From Rhabditophanes sp. KR3021 (taxonomy: Eukaryota; Nematoda; Chromadorea; Rhabditida; Alloionematidae): a stretch of DNA of 64,000 bases. Where the stretch lies: positions 1,054,001 to 1,118,000 of the forward strand of contig CAUJLY010000004.1 in NCBI GenBank assembly GCA_963281155.1, read 5' to 3'. The translations under genes were made by a program, and so were the position numbers. This document shows, one piece after another, positions 1-11,025 of the stretch (position 1 is its first letter; each line of letters begins with the position of its first letter). The notes below the pieces were generated by a model, which did no database searches, was not told the origin of the DNA, and worked only from the letters and a program-made list of their open reading frames with translations.

Positions 1-544
1 TCGCTTATTGCTAGGATGGTAAAGTAGGATCCAATGATTGGTGCTGATTTATTGCGATAAGATTGGGTGTATGAAAGTGATGCTATTTTATTGTGAACAA
101 CAATTTAAATTGTTATTTATATGTTGTGCTGAAATATTTAAATTTTCTGAATAATGTGAAAATTAGATTATTTGCGAAGCTAATCATATCCTGCTATTCT
201 GTTCCATTTCATAAATATCCAACTATAAAAGACAACAACGTCAAAATCCATTTAATTTCATTAAAGTTTAAAATCAAAGACCATGAAATTTAACCATTAC
301 TTGTGATTGCTTCCAACATTTAAACTCAATTTAAGAACATTAAAAGCCCAACTCAAAAAACAACATTAAAAAAATATAATCTTTTGTATGAATAAACAGC
401 CTATTTGCATTTTGCTTTAATTTATTTTAACGACAGGAAATAATATTATTTCCGCTGTTTTGGGTGTAGATATAAATCATTTATCACCTCTGTGCCACTT
501 ATCTAAATTGAGGGTGAATGCATAGCAGAAAAAATATCTCGATG
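1..544. other. Intergenic, no gene seen
   Basis: AT-rich sequence with only one short open frame of low coding character (about 66 codons near 93-293). I see no conserved motif, no RNA gene and no clear repeat. It probably holds the distal promoter of the DZIP1-like gene and the flank of a neighbour outside the window. Confidence 0.5.
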
Positions 545-558
545 GTTGGCATGGCAAC
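545..558 (+). promoter_or_regulatory. RFX/DAF-19 X-box candidate
   Basis: The 14-mer GTTGGCATGGCAAC is an imperfect inverted repeat that matches the nematode X-box consensus RYYNYY-AT-RRNRAC at 13 of 14 positions on either strand. It ends 83 bp before the start codon of a DZIP1-like gene, inside the usual spacing of X-boxes in Caenorhabditis ciliary genes. Binding by an RFX factor is inferred from the match, the position and the function of the downstream gene. Confidence 0.65.
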
Positions 559-641
559 GACAATGAGAGTCAAAGTTTTTGAGGCTAAGTTGGTGGTATC
601 AAATTCAGCTTGGCAAGTATTGATATTTGTGAGGAATAAAT

Positions 642-1321
642 ATGAATGAGGAGATTAAGCCCGATTGGAGTTTAATAGGTAATTTATTGTGTGTTTATCT
701 TTTTAATTTAATATTTTTGAGATGAAATTTCGTTGAATTTATTGGATAAAGGAGTAGGGACATTTGAAATATTGCAACAAACTCTTCCTACTGTTGTTTT
801 GTCCCGTTTATCAAAGATGGTAAGTTTTTAATATCTCCAGATTTGTTTATCCATTTGACTAAATTGCTTTACTTTTAGGATGATGCCTGTTTTACTGAAG
901 AAAGAGTAATCAAGTTGTTTCGTCTGTCACAATTGCAAATTGAACACATCTTGGCAAGTGTAAATATGTTGTTTAAAAAATTTCCTTATGTATTTATTTG
1001 TTATTATCCTAACTCTTGTTACACTTTTAGAAGACACAAGCAAAGTTACTCTTAAAATTAGATTATCAAAAAAAGCAAATAAATGAACTTAAAGATGACA
1101 ATGCCAAGGTGAAAGCCACTACATTATCCGCTTCCCCTAATTTATTTGGATGCAAAAAATGTGATAAGATATTCATTTCTCAAGACTTTTTAACTATTCA
1201 TTTAAAAAATATACATAACAAGCCAAATGCCCTCAATTATGAGGAGGATCAAATTTTAAAGTGCCGTACAGATCAAATTTCAACTCAAAACAACTCAGAA
1301 CAATCAACTCCTTGGCGCTAA
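642..1321 (+). CDS. dzip-1: DZIP1 (Iguana)-like ciliary zinc-finger protein, short form
   Basis: Four exons (642-678, 722-819, 879-953, 1031-1321) give 166 residues. The N-terminal part has the DZIP1/DZIP1L order: a PDW block, a domain ending [14 protein letters not shown] (the family's KLFRLAQL-like helix), a short coiled coil, then one C2H2 finger, CKKCDKIF...HLKNIH. DZIP1 proteins sit at the basal body and transition zone and act in ciliogenesis. Intron 3 uses a GC-AG donor (GCAAGT at 954), which is needed to keep the frame. The protein stops soon after the finger, whereas vertebrate DZIP1 runs on for hundreds of residues of coiled coil, so this is a minimal or truncated homologue. AATAAA lies at 1356. 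The X-box 83 bp upstream fits a ciliary role. Confidence 0.72.
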
Positions 1322-1952
1322 CTTATTATTGCTTTTTATTTGCTTCATTCGTCTAAATAAAACATGTTAACATTTGTACAAAGTTTAATTTAAAGCTACA
1401 CCAAAAATATGTAAATTTTATTCCCATTAATTATACATGTAACCACATCCATTCGCCAACTACCACTAAAATGGGTCCCCAAACCCATCATTCAAAAACA
1501 AACTCATTTTAACTATTAAATGGTATATAAAAAATTTAAACATTAAAATTTACTATTCAATGGTGGTGCCTTTACTGCATCACTGCAACAGCCCAAAAAA
1601 TAAATAAATGGTATGTATAAATATTTGACTAGAAATGTCAAAAAATAATACATATTCGTAATGACTGTTTGCTTTTCTTGATACATTTGATCGCATTTTT
1701 TAATATACGAGGCAACTTTCTCCAGCGTTCACATTCATTATCGCTACTCCCAATCATAATCCATTTAGAGCTCATTTTAGAAAAGCAAAACAATTTTTAC
1801 TAGAAAAGTCAATGCTTTTATTCAACAGTATTCTCTAGAGTCTAAAAGTCCATTTCTTCATTCTGTTAAAAGAAATTCATTGTTGTTCTATTCGTAGTGC
1901 CTTTACATTCTGATAACCTTATTCTATCTACATTTCTATTAATTCATTGAAC
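1322..1952. other. Intergenic, no gene seen
   Basis: This stretch holds the 3' UTR and poly(A) signal of the DZIP1-like gene and the promoter of the channel gene. I see no ORF with coding character and no repeat. Confidence 0.5.
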
Positions 1953-4900
1953 ATGGCATTGTAAGTATAGTCTATTTAAAATTTAAATTTGTCTAAATTT
2001 TATAGAACCACTTCCACCTACATTATCATCCTCTTTCTCCTATTAATAAGGATTGAAGGGAAGAAAAACAATACAAATATATTCTCAAAAGCAAGTCCAG
2101 ATTTTGTTTCAAAGTTTAGCCAGATGAAACAACCTCCCAAGGATTATGAGAATGAGATAGTTGATGTTAAATTGGGGTTTTATATTGAGAGCTTAGGCAA
2201 TTTTAGGGAAACTTTAATGGTAGCTTTTCATTTCAATTAGGATAAATTTATTTGTTTCAGACTTTTGATGCAGATTTGTACATGTATTCGTCATGGAAAG
2301 ACAAAAGTATGATTCACAACACCTCTAAATATATCCTAATCAACGAAAAAACAATCAGAGACAGTTTATGGCGACCTGACTTATACTTCGCAAATGCACG
2401 TTTAGCTCATATCCATGATGTTTGTGTTGATAATTTTAATATGTTTATTTCACCAAATGGTGTAGTTTCTTTAAGCTGGAGAGTAACCGTAACAGTTGCT
2501 TGTAACCTAAAGCTAGAACATTTCCCATTTGATACGAACAACTGCTTTATTAAGGTAAACTAAACATTAGACAGATTTTTCATATCGCCCCGCCGCCACC
2601 CATACGAGGCATTTGAAAAAAAATGTACGAACATATTTATTTGTGTAGATTCGCACCAAAAACAAAGTGAAAAATATTATATCAGCGAATATACTCAAAT
2701 TTAAGTATATTCGCATATTTAAAAAAAGTCTGCGAATATACATGTATATGTAGATTCACAGAGAAAATAAATTCAGCGATTATTAATACTCTCTTTATCA
2801 AGATATTAAGTTATGGATACATTCAAAAAATTATGAACTGTACGTGGTTTTCATCTGACCCCATTCAATACAACCAAAATATTAATTTACCAGAATTCGA
2901 GATTACTGCCATTAAGCAAGGTAAAGATATTGTCACATTGTAAACTATTGTCTCGTAATTAAAAAAGTTAATTATTTACAATTAACGTGTTGACACCTCA
3001 TCACTTATCTTCTCGTAAATAGTATAAAAATATTATTTAGGTTATTGCGATGGAACCTACAAATATGCACGCAGTGGGACATCCTATTTACAAGACACTT
3101 TCAATTGTCTCACCTTAAATATATATCTCAAAAGGTCACTTGGATACAATTTAGTGCAAAATTATATTCCTTTATGTATTAATGTGATTGTCAGTTGGCT
3201 GGGATTTTTTATAGACAAATTGCTGGTTGTTAGGGTTACGATTAGTGTCACGACACTTGTGTCTATAACGGCATTAGGTAATGGAATACGATTCAATCTT
3301 CCACGTAAGTTTTTTGTTTTAAACAAGTTTCAAAGTGAAGTACAAAATTTAAATAGTCTGGAAGAAACAATCATCCAATTTACTTCCTATACTTTTTATT
3401 GAATCAAACGCAACTATAACCATCCAAAATGTCTTGAAAAATTAATTCAGCTCTAAATATTTGATAAACAATTTCAAGGGATGGATTGACTGAGTCACGT
3501 ATTACCTCCCTGAAGTAGCCAACGAGGATGGCTTGGATATTCCCAAGAGTCATTTGAGGCATAAGCAATATAAAACAATCATTTCTTGACCAGGCATGAC
3601 TATTTCATTCATAGCCTTTAACGTCAAACAACTGCTTTATTGTAGATATTCACGTAGTCACTCATTATTTCCTACAGACAAGGCATATTTCTTGGCATCT
3701 TCAGCAGATAAAAATTTAGAAGATATGATGTGGATTGATTATGAGACAGACATCTCTTTTGCCGTTGAGCACTGATGCAGCAGAAAGAAGGCTTCACATT
3801 TTTCAAATTTTAAGTATTTTTAGACAATCTTTAGATGTAAGATATCATTCCAAGCATTTATGATTAGTTAAAAGAACATCTAATAACTCATTTTATTAAT
3901 GTCAATTCAAAATTTTTAAACAGAGTCTTATCTGTGCTAGTTTTTGAATTGTGTTGTTTGGCAGCCAAAATATCTGACACATCATTGACTATTTCCTGAT
4001 CTCGTCAATATCTTCCTCATCAATGCTAAGAACAATTAGCTATGGATCATCTAAAGTAAATAACAAAAAATGTAGCCTTCTTTTAACTTACCAACTTCCA
4101 TAAGATTACTTTTCCAAAAAGATAGGGTTCCTTCAGTTCTAACTAAAATTAATTAAGTCCACTCAGGACTTACATATAAAATGCAGTTCAGATAATATGT
4201 TGAATGTGCAAGTAACTAAACAACATTTTATATAAAATCACTTTTAAAAATGATAAAACATACAAAAGATTAATTTGCATTACTAATACCATTCCAGAAG
4301 TCAGTTACCCCAAAGCGATTGATTACTATTTTTTGATTTGTACGTTGTTTGTGTTTGGGGCGCTGATTGAATTTGCCTTTGTTAATAATTACTTGAAAAG
4401 GGCTACAAAGTTCGAACAGTTGTCAAAGGTGTTTAAGAGATCTGCCGAGAGGACTAATGTTAAGTCTTTGATTCATCCTAAGTACTATGAACATGCTAAG
4501 CATGAGTATGCGAAGAGTTTTAAGAATATGAAGAAACCGGAAGGTAATTTATAAATTGAAAGCATCCACTTAAATTAATATTTTTTAGAAAAAATTAAAA
4601 GCCCCAGAAATATAAGTCCAATAAATCTAAGTCCAGCAAATCTAAGTCCATCAAGTTTAATTACAAATCCATCAAGTCTAATAACCAGTCCGACACATTT
4701 ACAACCAAGCCCAACAAACCTCCGACCGAATTGGAAAGGATCTGGGGATAAATTCGGCTCCAGCCATTCCCTATTCAAATCCTTCGGCTATGCTTTTTCA
4801 ACAAACGAAAGAAAGATAACAGTAGTAGATGCGTGTGAATTTATCAACAGAGACCTCTTCAACCGCCCGCCCAACCTCCAACCCAGCGAATTCAAAAAAA

Positions 4901-5175
4901 GCTCAATCCAAGCAGGTCTGGCAGCGATCGACGACGAAGAAATGAATTACCTGAAAACATTCATGTACAAAGAAGACATCTCCCAATCGAAGGCCTTAAA
5001 CTCAAAAGATTTATCCTCTCTCTTTATGAAAATGTCCCGTTCAAATTCTAAAAAATCTCTAAAACTAGACATCGTCTCTCGCTTTTTATTCCCCCTGGCC
5101 TTCGGAACTTTTAACATAATTTATTTTACATACTACTTGATGATCCAGGCACGATACTGGGAGAACTCGACATAG
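1953..5175 (+). CDS. Cys-loop ligand-gated ion channel subunit, GluCl/GlyR-like
   Basis: Seven exons (1953-1960, 2006-2219, 2261-2554, 2803-2920, 3041-3304, 4298-4543, 4589-5175) encode 576 residues. In order: signal peptide (MALTTSTYIIILFLLL), extracellular agonist domain with WRPDLYFANARLAHIHDV, the Cys-loop (two Cys with 13 residues between), a second Cys pair in loop C (GYC...FNC) as in glycine and glutamate-gated chloride channels, TM1, TM2, TM3 (FVFGALIEFAFV), a long cytoplasmic loop with several Ser-Pro steps, and TM4 followed by ARYWENST. It should form a pentameric neurotransmitter-gated channel at the plasma membrane; the ligand is unknown. Oddity: the start of TM2 reads VVRVTISVTT, where anion channels normally have PAR. 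Intron 5 is about 1 kb, far longer than the others. AATAAA at 5194. Confidence 0.88.
3440..3790 (-). pseudogene. Decayed coding remnant inside channel intron 5
   Basis: Reading the minus strand gives protein-like stretches in two frames separated by stops, for example LSAEDAKKYALSVGNNE and then MTLGNIQAILVGYFREVIRD. They look like successive parts of one former coding sequence. I do not recognise the family. It lies in the unusually long fifth intron of the channel gene, on the opposite strand, so it is probably an inserted fragment. Confidence 0.25.
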
Positions 5176-5491
5176 TCTTAATTTGTGATTGTAAATAAAT
5201 ACGGAATTCATTCTAATTGTAAAAAGATTTCACTTTTAATCAAACAAAGTCTGTTTAATGGAATTGTCTTTTTAATAAGATCTATTTACTAGTTGATCAT
5301 ACAACTTAATGGCTCCGCATAAAACCTTGCAAAAAAGAAATTCAGGTTTGAATACAAATTGAGCACAACTTTAAACAAATAAACACATCCGAAGTTTAAG
5401 GGAAGATATTTTATTGGGTTATCACTTATTTGTACAGAAAAGTTATTGCAATTATAACATTAACAGGGACACAATTTTCGTGATTTCAAAA
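5176..5491. other. Intergenic between convergent genes
   Basis: This is the shared 3' flank of the channel gene and the small secreted-protein gene on the other strand. A poly(A) signal for the channel is present; nothing else is visible. Confidence 0.5.
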
Positions 5492-5845
5492 TTACTTTCC
5501 GCAACCTCCTCTGGAAATGGGTGAGATTAATTTGAATTTAGATGATGGCAACTTACCCGCATGGGGATGGTGGTGGAGCACATGGGCTTGGGAGGGAAGG
5601 CAATTGGAAGCTGGGGAGGGAGATTGGGGGGAGTTGGGGGAGGGATGGTCCGCAAGCTGGAGCACAAGCTGGGGCTGGTGGTGGGCATGGTGGTGGTGGT
5701 GGAGCACCGCTAAAATGTTAATTAATAAAAGCCAACCAAAGGAACCAACTTACCATCCACATCCTGAACCTCCGGCAGCTGGGAACAAGAAGGCAGAAGT
5801 AGTTCCGATGAGAGCAATAGTAGCAGCAACAGTGAAGAATCTCAT
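5492..5845 (-). CDS. Small secreted Pro/Cys/Gly-rich protein
   Basis: Three exons (5845-5754, 5709-5557, 5510-5492) encode 87 residues. A clear signal peptide (MRFFTVAATIALIGTTSAFL) is followed by a mature part built of CGAPPPPPCPPP-like blocks, Ser/Leu-Pro repeats and a C-terminal CGGGCGK. The last exon codes for only about six residues. The composition suggests an extracellular or cuticle-associated structural protein; ground-like or other Cys-rich nematode families share this N-terminal look, but no family domain is visible. The opposite strand shows a long Trp/Gly-rich open frame which is a shadow of the Pro/His codons. Confidence 0.6.
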
Positions 5846-6833
5846 GTTTAGTAAGTATGAATGAATCCAAAAGGATGATGATTTACCTAGTCTCCAACTA
5901 CCCCTTAAATACTTCCGAGACAAACCACACCTTCTTCAACGTCGATCCGGCTGATGCGCTAAAAACTTACGCCAGATCAAAGACAACGCCCAAACCAGAT
6001 TGAAATCCTTGATTACGAAATCTCTGCCTATCCCTAGTCATCTAATAAAAGCAAAAACGGATGTTACTTTTTTAAGAGCCTGTTAGCAAATCGTGCTTTT
6101 GATCGTACTGATCTAGGCAACATTCCTCGATCGTTAATGAATGTGTCACATATTCCCCAAATTCCGCACAAATTGTCATTGAAATAAGTCAACTTTGTAG
6201 TCATCCTATGCCTTCACACATATTATTCTCTACCATTACACACCTTAAGTCATCCATGCAAACTGATAACTTCAAAAAGTATGGTAAATCATTTATCTTT
6301 AAGGTAAGGCAACACACCTAGTGGATTAAATCAAGTTGTGGCGATAGACATTTCTTGTTCTGACTATTTCATTGCATTGTTACGAAATGGTTGGAAATGT
6401 AACATACTTTTTGTTCTCAATTTGACATCATTTTAACAACACCAACACTACTCTTCTTTTCCTTATCTAAAGGCACTGTCTCATTGAGTTCAATCAGATT
6501 TTAAAGGGAGTTGTGAACTAGTTGAGTCTTATCGGATAAGGATCGGAGATGGTATCTGGAAGAGGTTTTTTAGTTTATCGGAGAAGATTAGTTGTTTCAT
6601 TTGGTTGTGGATAGTTTGATTTGAAGGTGGTTGGCAGTTTGGTCAAGATACTTTGTACCAATTGATTTGTCTTGGGTGGAATGAGTATTTGAAAGTTTGA
6701 TTGCAAATTTGTTGGCCGGATTTTCCATACGATAAAGCTAATTTATTTGGGGAACACCAACAACATCCGTTCCAATTGACTGTCTTGTATCTCTTAAAAT
6801 TTGTTGGTAAAACAAAGAGGTAAAATCCAAAAA
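5846..6833. other. Intergenic, no gene seen
   Basis: About 1 kb between divergently transcribed genes. No open frame with coding character, RNA gene or repeat was seen; it should contain both promoters. Confidence 0.45.
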
Positions 6834-7320
6834 ATGAGCTCTACAGACTGTGTGAAAGCAGCCAAAAAGAACATGTCTTCCGTACATGCTTCCCTTATCC
6901 AGCTAATTGAATCGTAAGTTAGTTAAACTAACTGTCTAATACCATCAATTTAGTTACGAAAAACCGAACGTCTCAGACACGACAGCCAAGCTAAAAGCTC
7001 TCGAGGGGGCTATGGATGAGCTAAAAGCATCGATTCTGAACATCCCCGACATTGACTCCAACTCCAAGTACCAAAGAGAAAAGCTAGAGGATCAAAGGAG
7101 GCAAGTGAGGGAAAAGAAGGCGATTGTGAGTGGGCTTTATGAGTTTAAGAGGACGCTGGAGGAAGATGTCAAGGTCGAACCAATTGTTGAAGACCCTCAG
7201 GAAGCTACCATTGTGATCGACAAAGAGAAGAAAGAGGATTTGAAGAAGATTTTTAAAGCTCTGCAGGAAAGAAATCAGAAGCTCCTAGGAACATCAGAAC
7301 AATTCATTGGGGAAACTTAA
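6834..7320 (+). CDS. Small coiled-coil protein, possible Mediator subunit MED9
   Basis: Two exons (6834-6913, 6954-7320) encode 148 residues with no signal peptide or membrane segment. The central region (about 40-95) reads as a helix, then NIPDID, then KLEDQRRQVREKKAIVSGLY. This resembles the MED9 pattern of a MPGI-type turn followed by an LREQV..K..LL..Y helix. MED9 is a middle-module subunit of the RNA polymerase II Mediator. The similarity is short and coiled-coil proteins can mimic it, so the name is tentative. The C-terminal half is acidic and helical. Confidence 0.4.
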
Positions 7321-7634
7321 TTGAAACCAATCAAATTCTCGGGAAACTAAAATATTCCCTATCAACGTCTACTAATTATTTAACATTATATGCCCTTTAA
7401 TATGTTTTGAAGTTGCTAAAGTAAAATATTTGCACTTCAGCATTGTTTTTCTTTTTTATTCATAATCAAATTGAATTTTTAAAAAAATATTGATATAAAG
7501 ACATTAAACGATTGTTTGAATAAACATCACGAGTAAAAAAACCATTAATGTTATTAACAGAGACATCTAAATTGTTTTTGAAGTAAGTTGTCTGTGTTTC
7601 AGACTTATTGCCAGAGAACCTCAATCATTCGTAT
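7321..7634. other. Intergenic between convergent genes
   Basis: AT-rich 3' flanks of the MED9-like gene and CHK1; several AT-rich poly(A)-like hexamers, nothing else seen. Confidence 0.45.
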
Positions 7635-9483
7635 CTATTGCAAGAGCAACTTGTCCAATGACAGCAGTTCAAAGACGGCTTCTTTGACTAGCAGAAAGTG
7701 CCTCTTGAAGACCATTCCATCTCCCCGACTTCTTCTAAAATCAGCCAGCACAGCAGGTTCACCATGAGGCGAATTTGGAATTTCCATCATATTTACTATA
7801 AATGAACATTCTCCAGGTTTCTCAGAGCATTTGACGATAATCATGAGTTTGGCATTTGTTTTGGTTTCGTATTTTAGTTGGTTGAAGGTCAATTCCAGGT
7901 GCTTTCTGACTTGGCATATTGTCATCTTGAACTTGATTCGTGTCATTCGTTGGACTAGTTTTTCCAGGGGATCAATGACGTACATTTGTTGAGTCGAAAT
8001 TTGGGAGTAATCTAGAAGTTCGCAGCCATTTTGGACGGGTTGAGTAAAGGAGTAAGGTGCTTTTGTGGAGGTAACAGCTTGAGAACCAGATTGTATTGAG
8101 GAATGCCGACCACGAGGAGTTGGTTGAGAATTGGCAACGAAATTGCTGCGACCGGCGCTTTCATTTTCAAGCGGCTCATTGGTTTCCATTTCCTCGTTTG
8201 AATCTCTGACTTCAATGGATACCTTAGAAAGATGAGCCTTTGAACACTTCTTGCTAATATTAACTTGTCCCAAAGCTCTCTTCTCCCGATTCATAAGAAA
8301 AGTGACTCCACTAAGGTCAGACTTAAACCAACTATGGTTCTCAATCCTCTCAATTGTAGCTCTTTTAGTTGGATCGGGGCAAAGAATAATGCTAAGCAAT
8401 TGAAAAGCTTCCAATTCAACCCGATTAAATGGTGCAAGTTCAGCTGTATTCCCATCCTTGACCCATTCTCGATAATCTCTATCAGAATCATTCGCTTCCT
8501 CCCATGGCAAACAACCAGTCAGCATGCAGACCAAAATTATTCCGCAAGCCCAAATATCGTTCGGTTGAGCCCGATATTTCTTCGAATAAAGCTCAGGAGC
8601 AATGTAAGGCAACGATCCACATGAAGTTTCCAAGATTCTTTCTTCACCATTGAATCTAAACATAGTTGCAAGGCCAAAGTCACAAATTCGTAGATTTCCA
8701 TCCTCGCCAAATATAATGTTTTCACTCTTGATATCTCTATGGCAAATTCCGACCGAGTGCATGTATTTGACTCCCGCGATGATTTGCTGGAAGTATCGCT
8801 GAGCGTCTCCAATAGGCATCCCGATATCAGGTTCAATTCTGTCGTACAATTCTCCTCCATCATAATAGTCTATGAAAATCTGGTACTCTTGAGACTCGGT
8901 GTCCGTTCTTGAGCCAAGGATTTGGCAGATATTTGGATGGTTTCGGAGTCTCTTTAGGATAGTTGATTCTCTGGTGACGTTCTTTAGATCTTCTTCAGTA
9001 GTACCTTTTAGAGTCATCACTTTCATCGCAGCATGGTAACCTTCATTTATTTCCCTGACAAGTTTAACTTCCCCGAACGCACCTATACACAAGTAAGTTA
9101 CAATTCCTTAAATCATCAAACTAACCTTCTCCAATAGTTCTAATAATCAACCACTGCTGCTTCACTGGCTCTAACTTAATTGGGTGGACAAGTGGTTTCG
9201 GCCCAAAACAATCACCACTCCTTGCCGCCAAAAACGCCTTAACCTGGTCTCCTCCAATATACTTCTTAACACCACATCTTTCCTCTCCCAAATCACAATC
9301 TTTAGCAGCTTTCTTCAGACAAGGCTCGTCCTCTCCAACATACCATTTAGTCGGATCTCTGCCGAGAAACATATTCGATTCATGAACACCTCCTGTGGCA
9401 GTAATAAGTGGTACAGGTGGACTTCTTTCAACACATTCACGTCTCTTAACCGACTTGCTTAGCACTTCCCCTATAGGAGCCAT
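7635..9483 (-). CDS. chk-1: Checkpoint kinase CHK1
   Basis: Two exons (9483-9126, 9082-7635) encode 601 residues. The kinase domain starts near residue 115 with IGEGAFGEV, has the ATP lysine in HAAMKV, CHK1-diagnostic GGELYDRIEPDIGMP, catalytic loop HRDIKSEN, DFGLATMFR, and SCGSLPYIAPEL. After a Ser-rich linker the C-terminal part (RMTRIKFKM... to the end) fits the kinase-associated KA1-like domain. CHK1 acts in the DNA-damage and replication checkpoint, phosphorylating CDC25. Oddities: an N-terminal extension of about 110 residues with no visible domain (most CHK1 start just before the kinase domain), and Ser in place of the usual Pro of HRDxKPEN. Overall length exceeds the usual 470-500. 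Confidence 0.9.
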
Positions 9484-9762
9484 TATATGTGTCTCGATGA
9501 AGTAGCAAAATAAGGGGTAACTTTAAATTATGAATGAAAAAGATGATCCGCCATTTTTGGGATCGTTCGTTCTTCGTAAGATATAAGAAATGGAATAAAG
9601 TACCTTTTCAAAAGAACATAATTAGCTTATAGTACAATAATTGGTGTAGTTTACAGGGAAATTAGATTAAAGGAATGATTTTATTGCAGATCATATACAA
9701 CAAGTGATAAAATGAATGCTTTAAATAGATAAGCTTCTTTAAAAAAGACGAGATTAAAATGT

Positions 9763-10755
9763 TTAATAAGGTTGGAGTAATGGAACAGGAGAAGGTTTTT
9801 CAAATGGAGAGATCATCAGTTTTCTGTCACTCATTGTCTCCATCATTAGCCAACACGGAGGAGCTCCATTTAGTGGAATAGGTGGAATCCAAGTTGTTTT
9901 GGTATTTGGCGGTGCTGCTCTGAAAGCCCACTTCTTGAACATATCATCTTCGTTGGTGAAGGTGGGAGTTGGTGAGCGATCAAAGGGTGGATTTTCAAAA
10001 TTGAGTTTTGGTGGTTCTACTCCTTTGACGATTATTTCAAAAGCATCCCCGTTGATGGAGTCTTCGTCGTCTTGAGTTTGGAGCATTTGACCGCCTAGGG
10101 AGTTGTGTTCATGAGGGCTGTTGTAGACTGTTGTTCTATTCATATTGTCAAACAAACTTTGCAGAACATTTGTAACGTGAGAGGCGGAATTGGCATTGGA
10201 GAAATTATTCATTTGCTGGTTGTGATGTTGTTGATGGTGTTGTTGTTGAAGATGATTTTGGTGCTGCTGCTGAAGATGATTTTGGTGGTGTTGGTGCAGT
10301 TCGATTTTAGGAGATCTGCCAAAATTCATCTTAGCCGCTTCTTGTTCGTTCATGGCATTCATATGGGCTCGGTTGTATTGCATCTGCTGCTTAGAATATT
10401 CTAAAGCCATTCTCCGGTTCTCCTCCTGGTCAATTCTCTTGGCTTCTTCCTCCTTAATCTTCCTAGCATCTTCTTCCTCCTTCTGTTGACGTCTCTTTTC
10501 CTCCTTTGCCAACTTCTCAGACTGGACTCTTTTAGCATGATCCCGTTTCTTCGTATTTATAGATTCTTCCCACTCCTCGAATTGCTTAACATACTGAATG
10601 TACTCCGGAGTCCCCTTAGCTTCGGCATTCCGTTCCTTCCACTCATTAAATTGATCAACATAATTCTTTAATTTAAGTTCTTGGTCATGGTCATACTAAA
10701 ACAAAAGTTAATTATTCCAACTTCAAATATTCTAACTCACCTGCTCGCTACACAT
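9763..10755 (-). CDS. Gln/His-rich coiled-coil protein, family unknown
   Basis: Two exons (10755-10741, 10695-9763) encode 315 residues; the first exon codes only for MCSEQ. Residues about 5-50 contain two related YV..F.EWEE-type blocks, followed by a long charged coiled coil (KRRQQKEEEDARKIKEEEAKR), a stretch of HQNHLQQQ-type repeats, and a C-terminal part with Pro-rich blocks (PPIPLNGAPPCWLMM). No signal peptide or membrane segment. The look is that of a nuclear RNA- or chromatin-associated scaffold, but this is only inference. It lies 280 bp upstream of CHK1 on the same strand, so an operon is possible though the spacing is wide. Confidence 0.6.
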
Positions 10756-11025
10756 TTTTCTTCAACTAATTCACTACACACGTCCTATACTTACTAAACT
10801 GATATCAATAAACAAGCAAAGAGCTTGGTACCAAAACAAGTCGCACTAAGATACTACGATGTCAATAACAAAGTCTAACTTGCTACCCACATGATTCATC
10901 GAAACAGATTAATGTTATTGATGAGAAGGTTTTTATATTCGCTACCAAATTGTAGTTAACTTTTGTTTTGTTATAGGAAAACAGTCTATTGAACTTCAAT
11001 TAAAGAGATTGAATCATTTTAAAGA

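Noticed and set aside
5517..5864. Long Trp/Gly-rich plus-strand ORF
   Set aside because: It is the reverse of the Pro/His-coding small secreted gene; the minus strand has a signal peptide and good splice sites.
9020..9050. X-box-like word with CATGGTAACC
   Set aside because: It lies inside the CHK1 kinase coding exon and the second half-site does not match.
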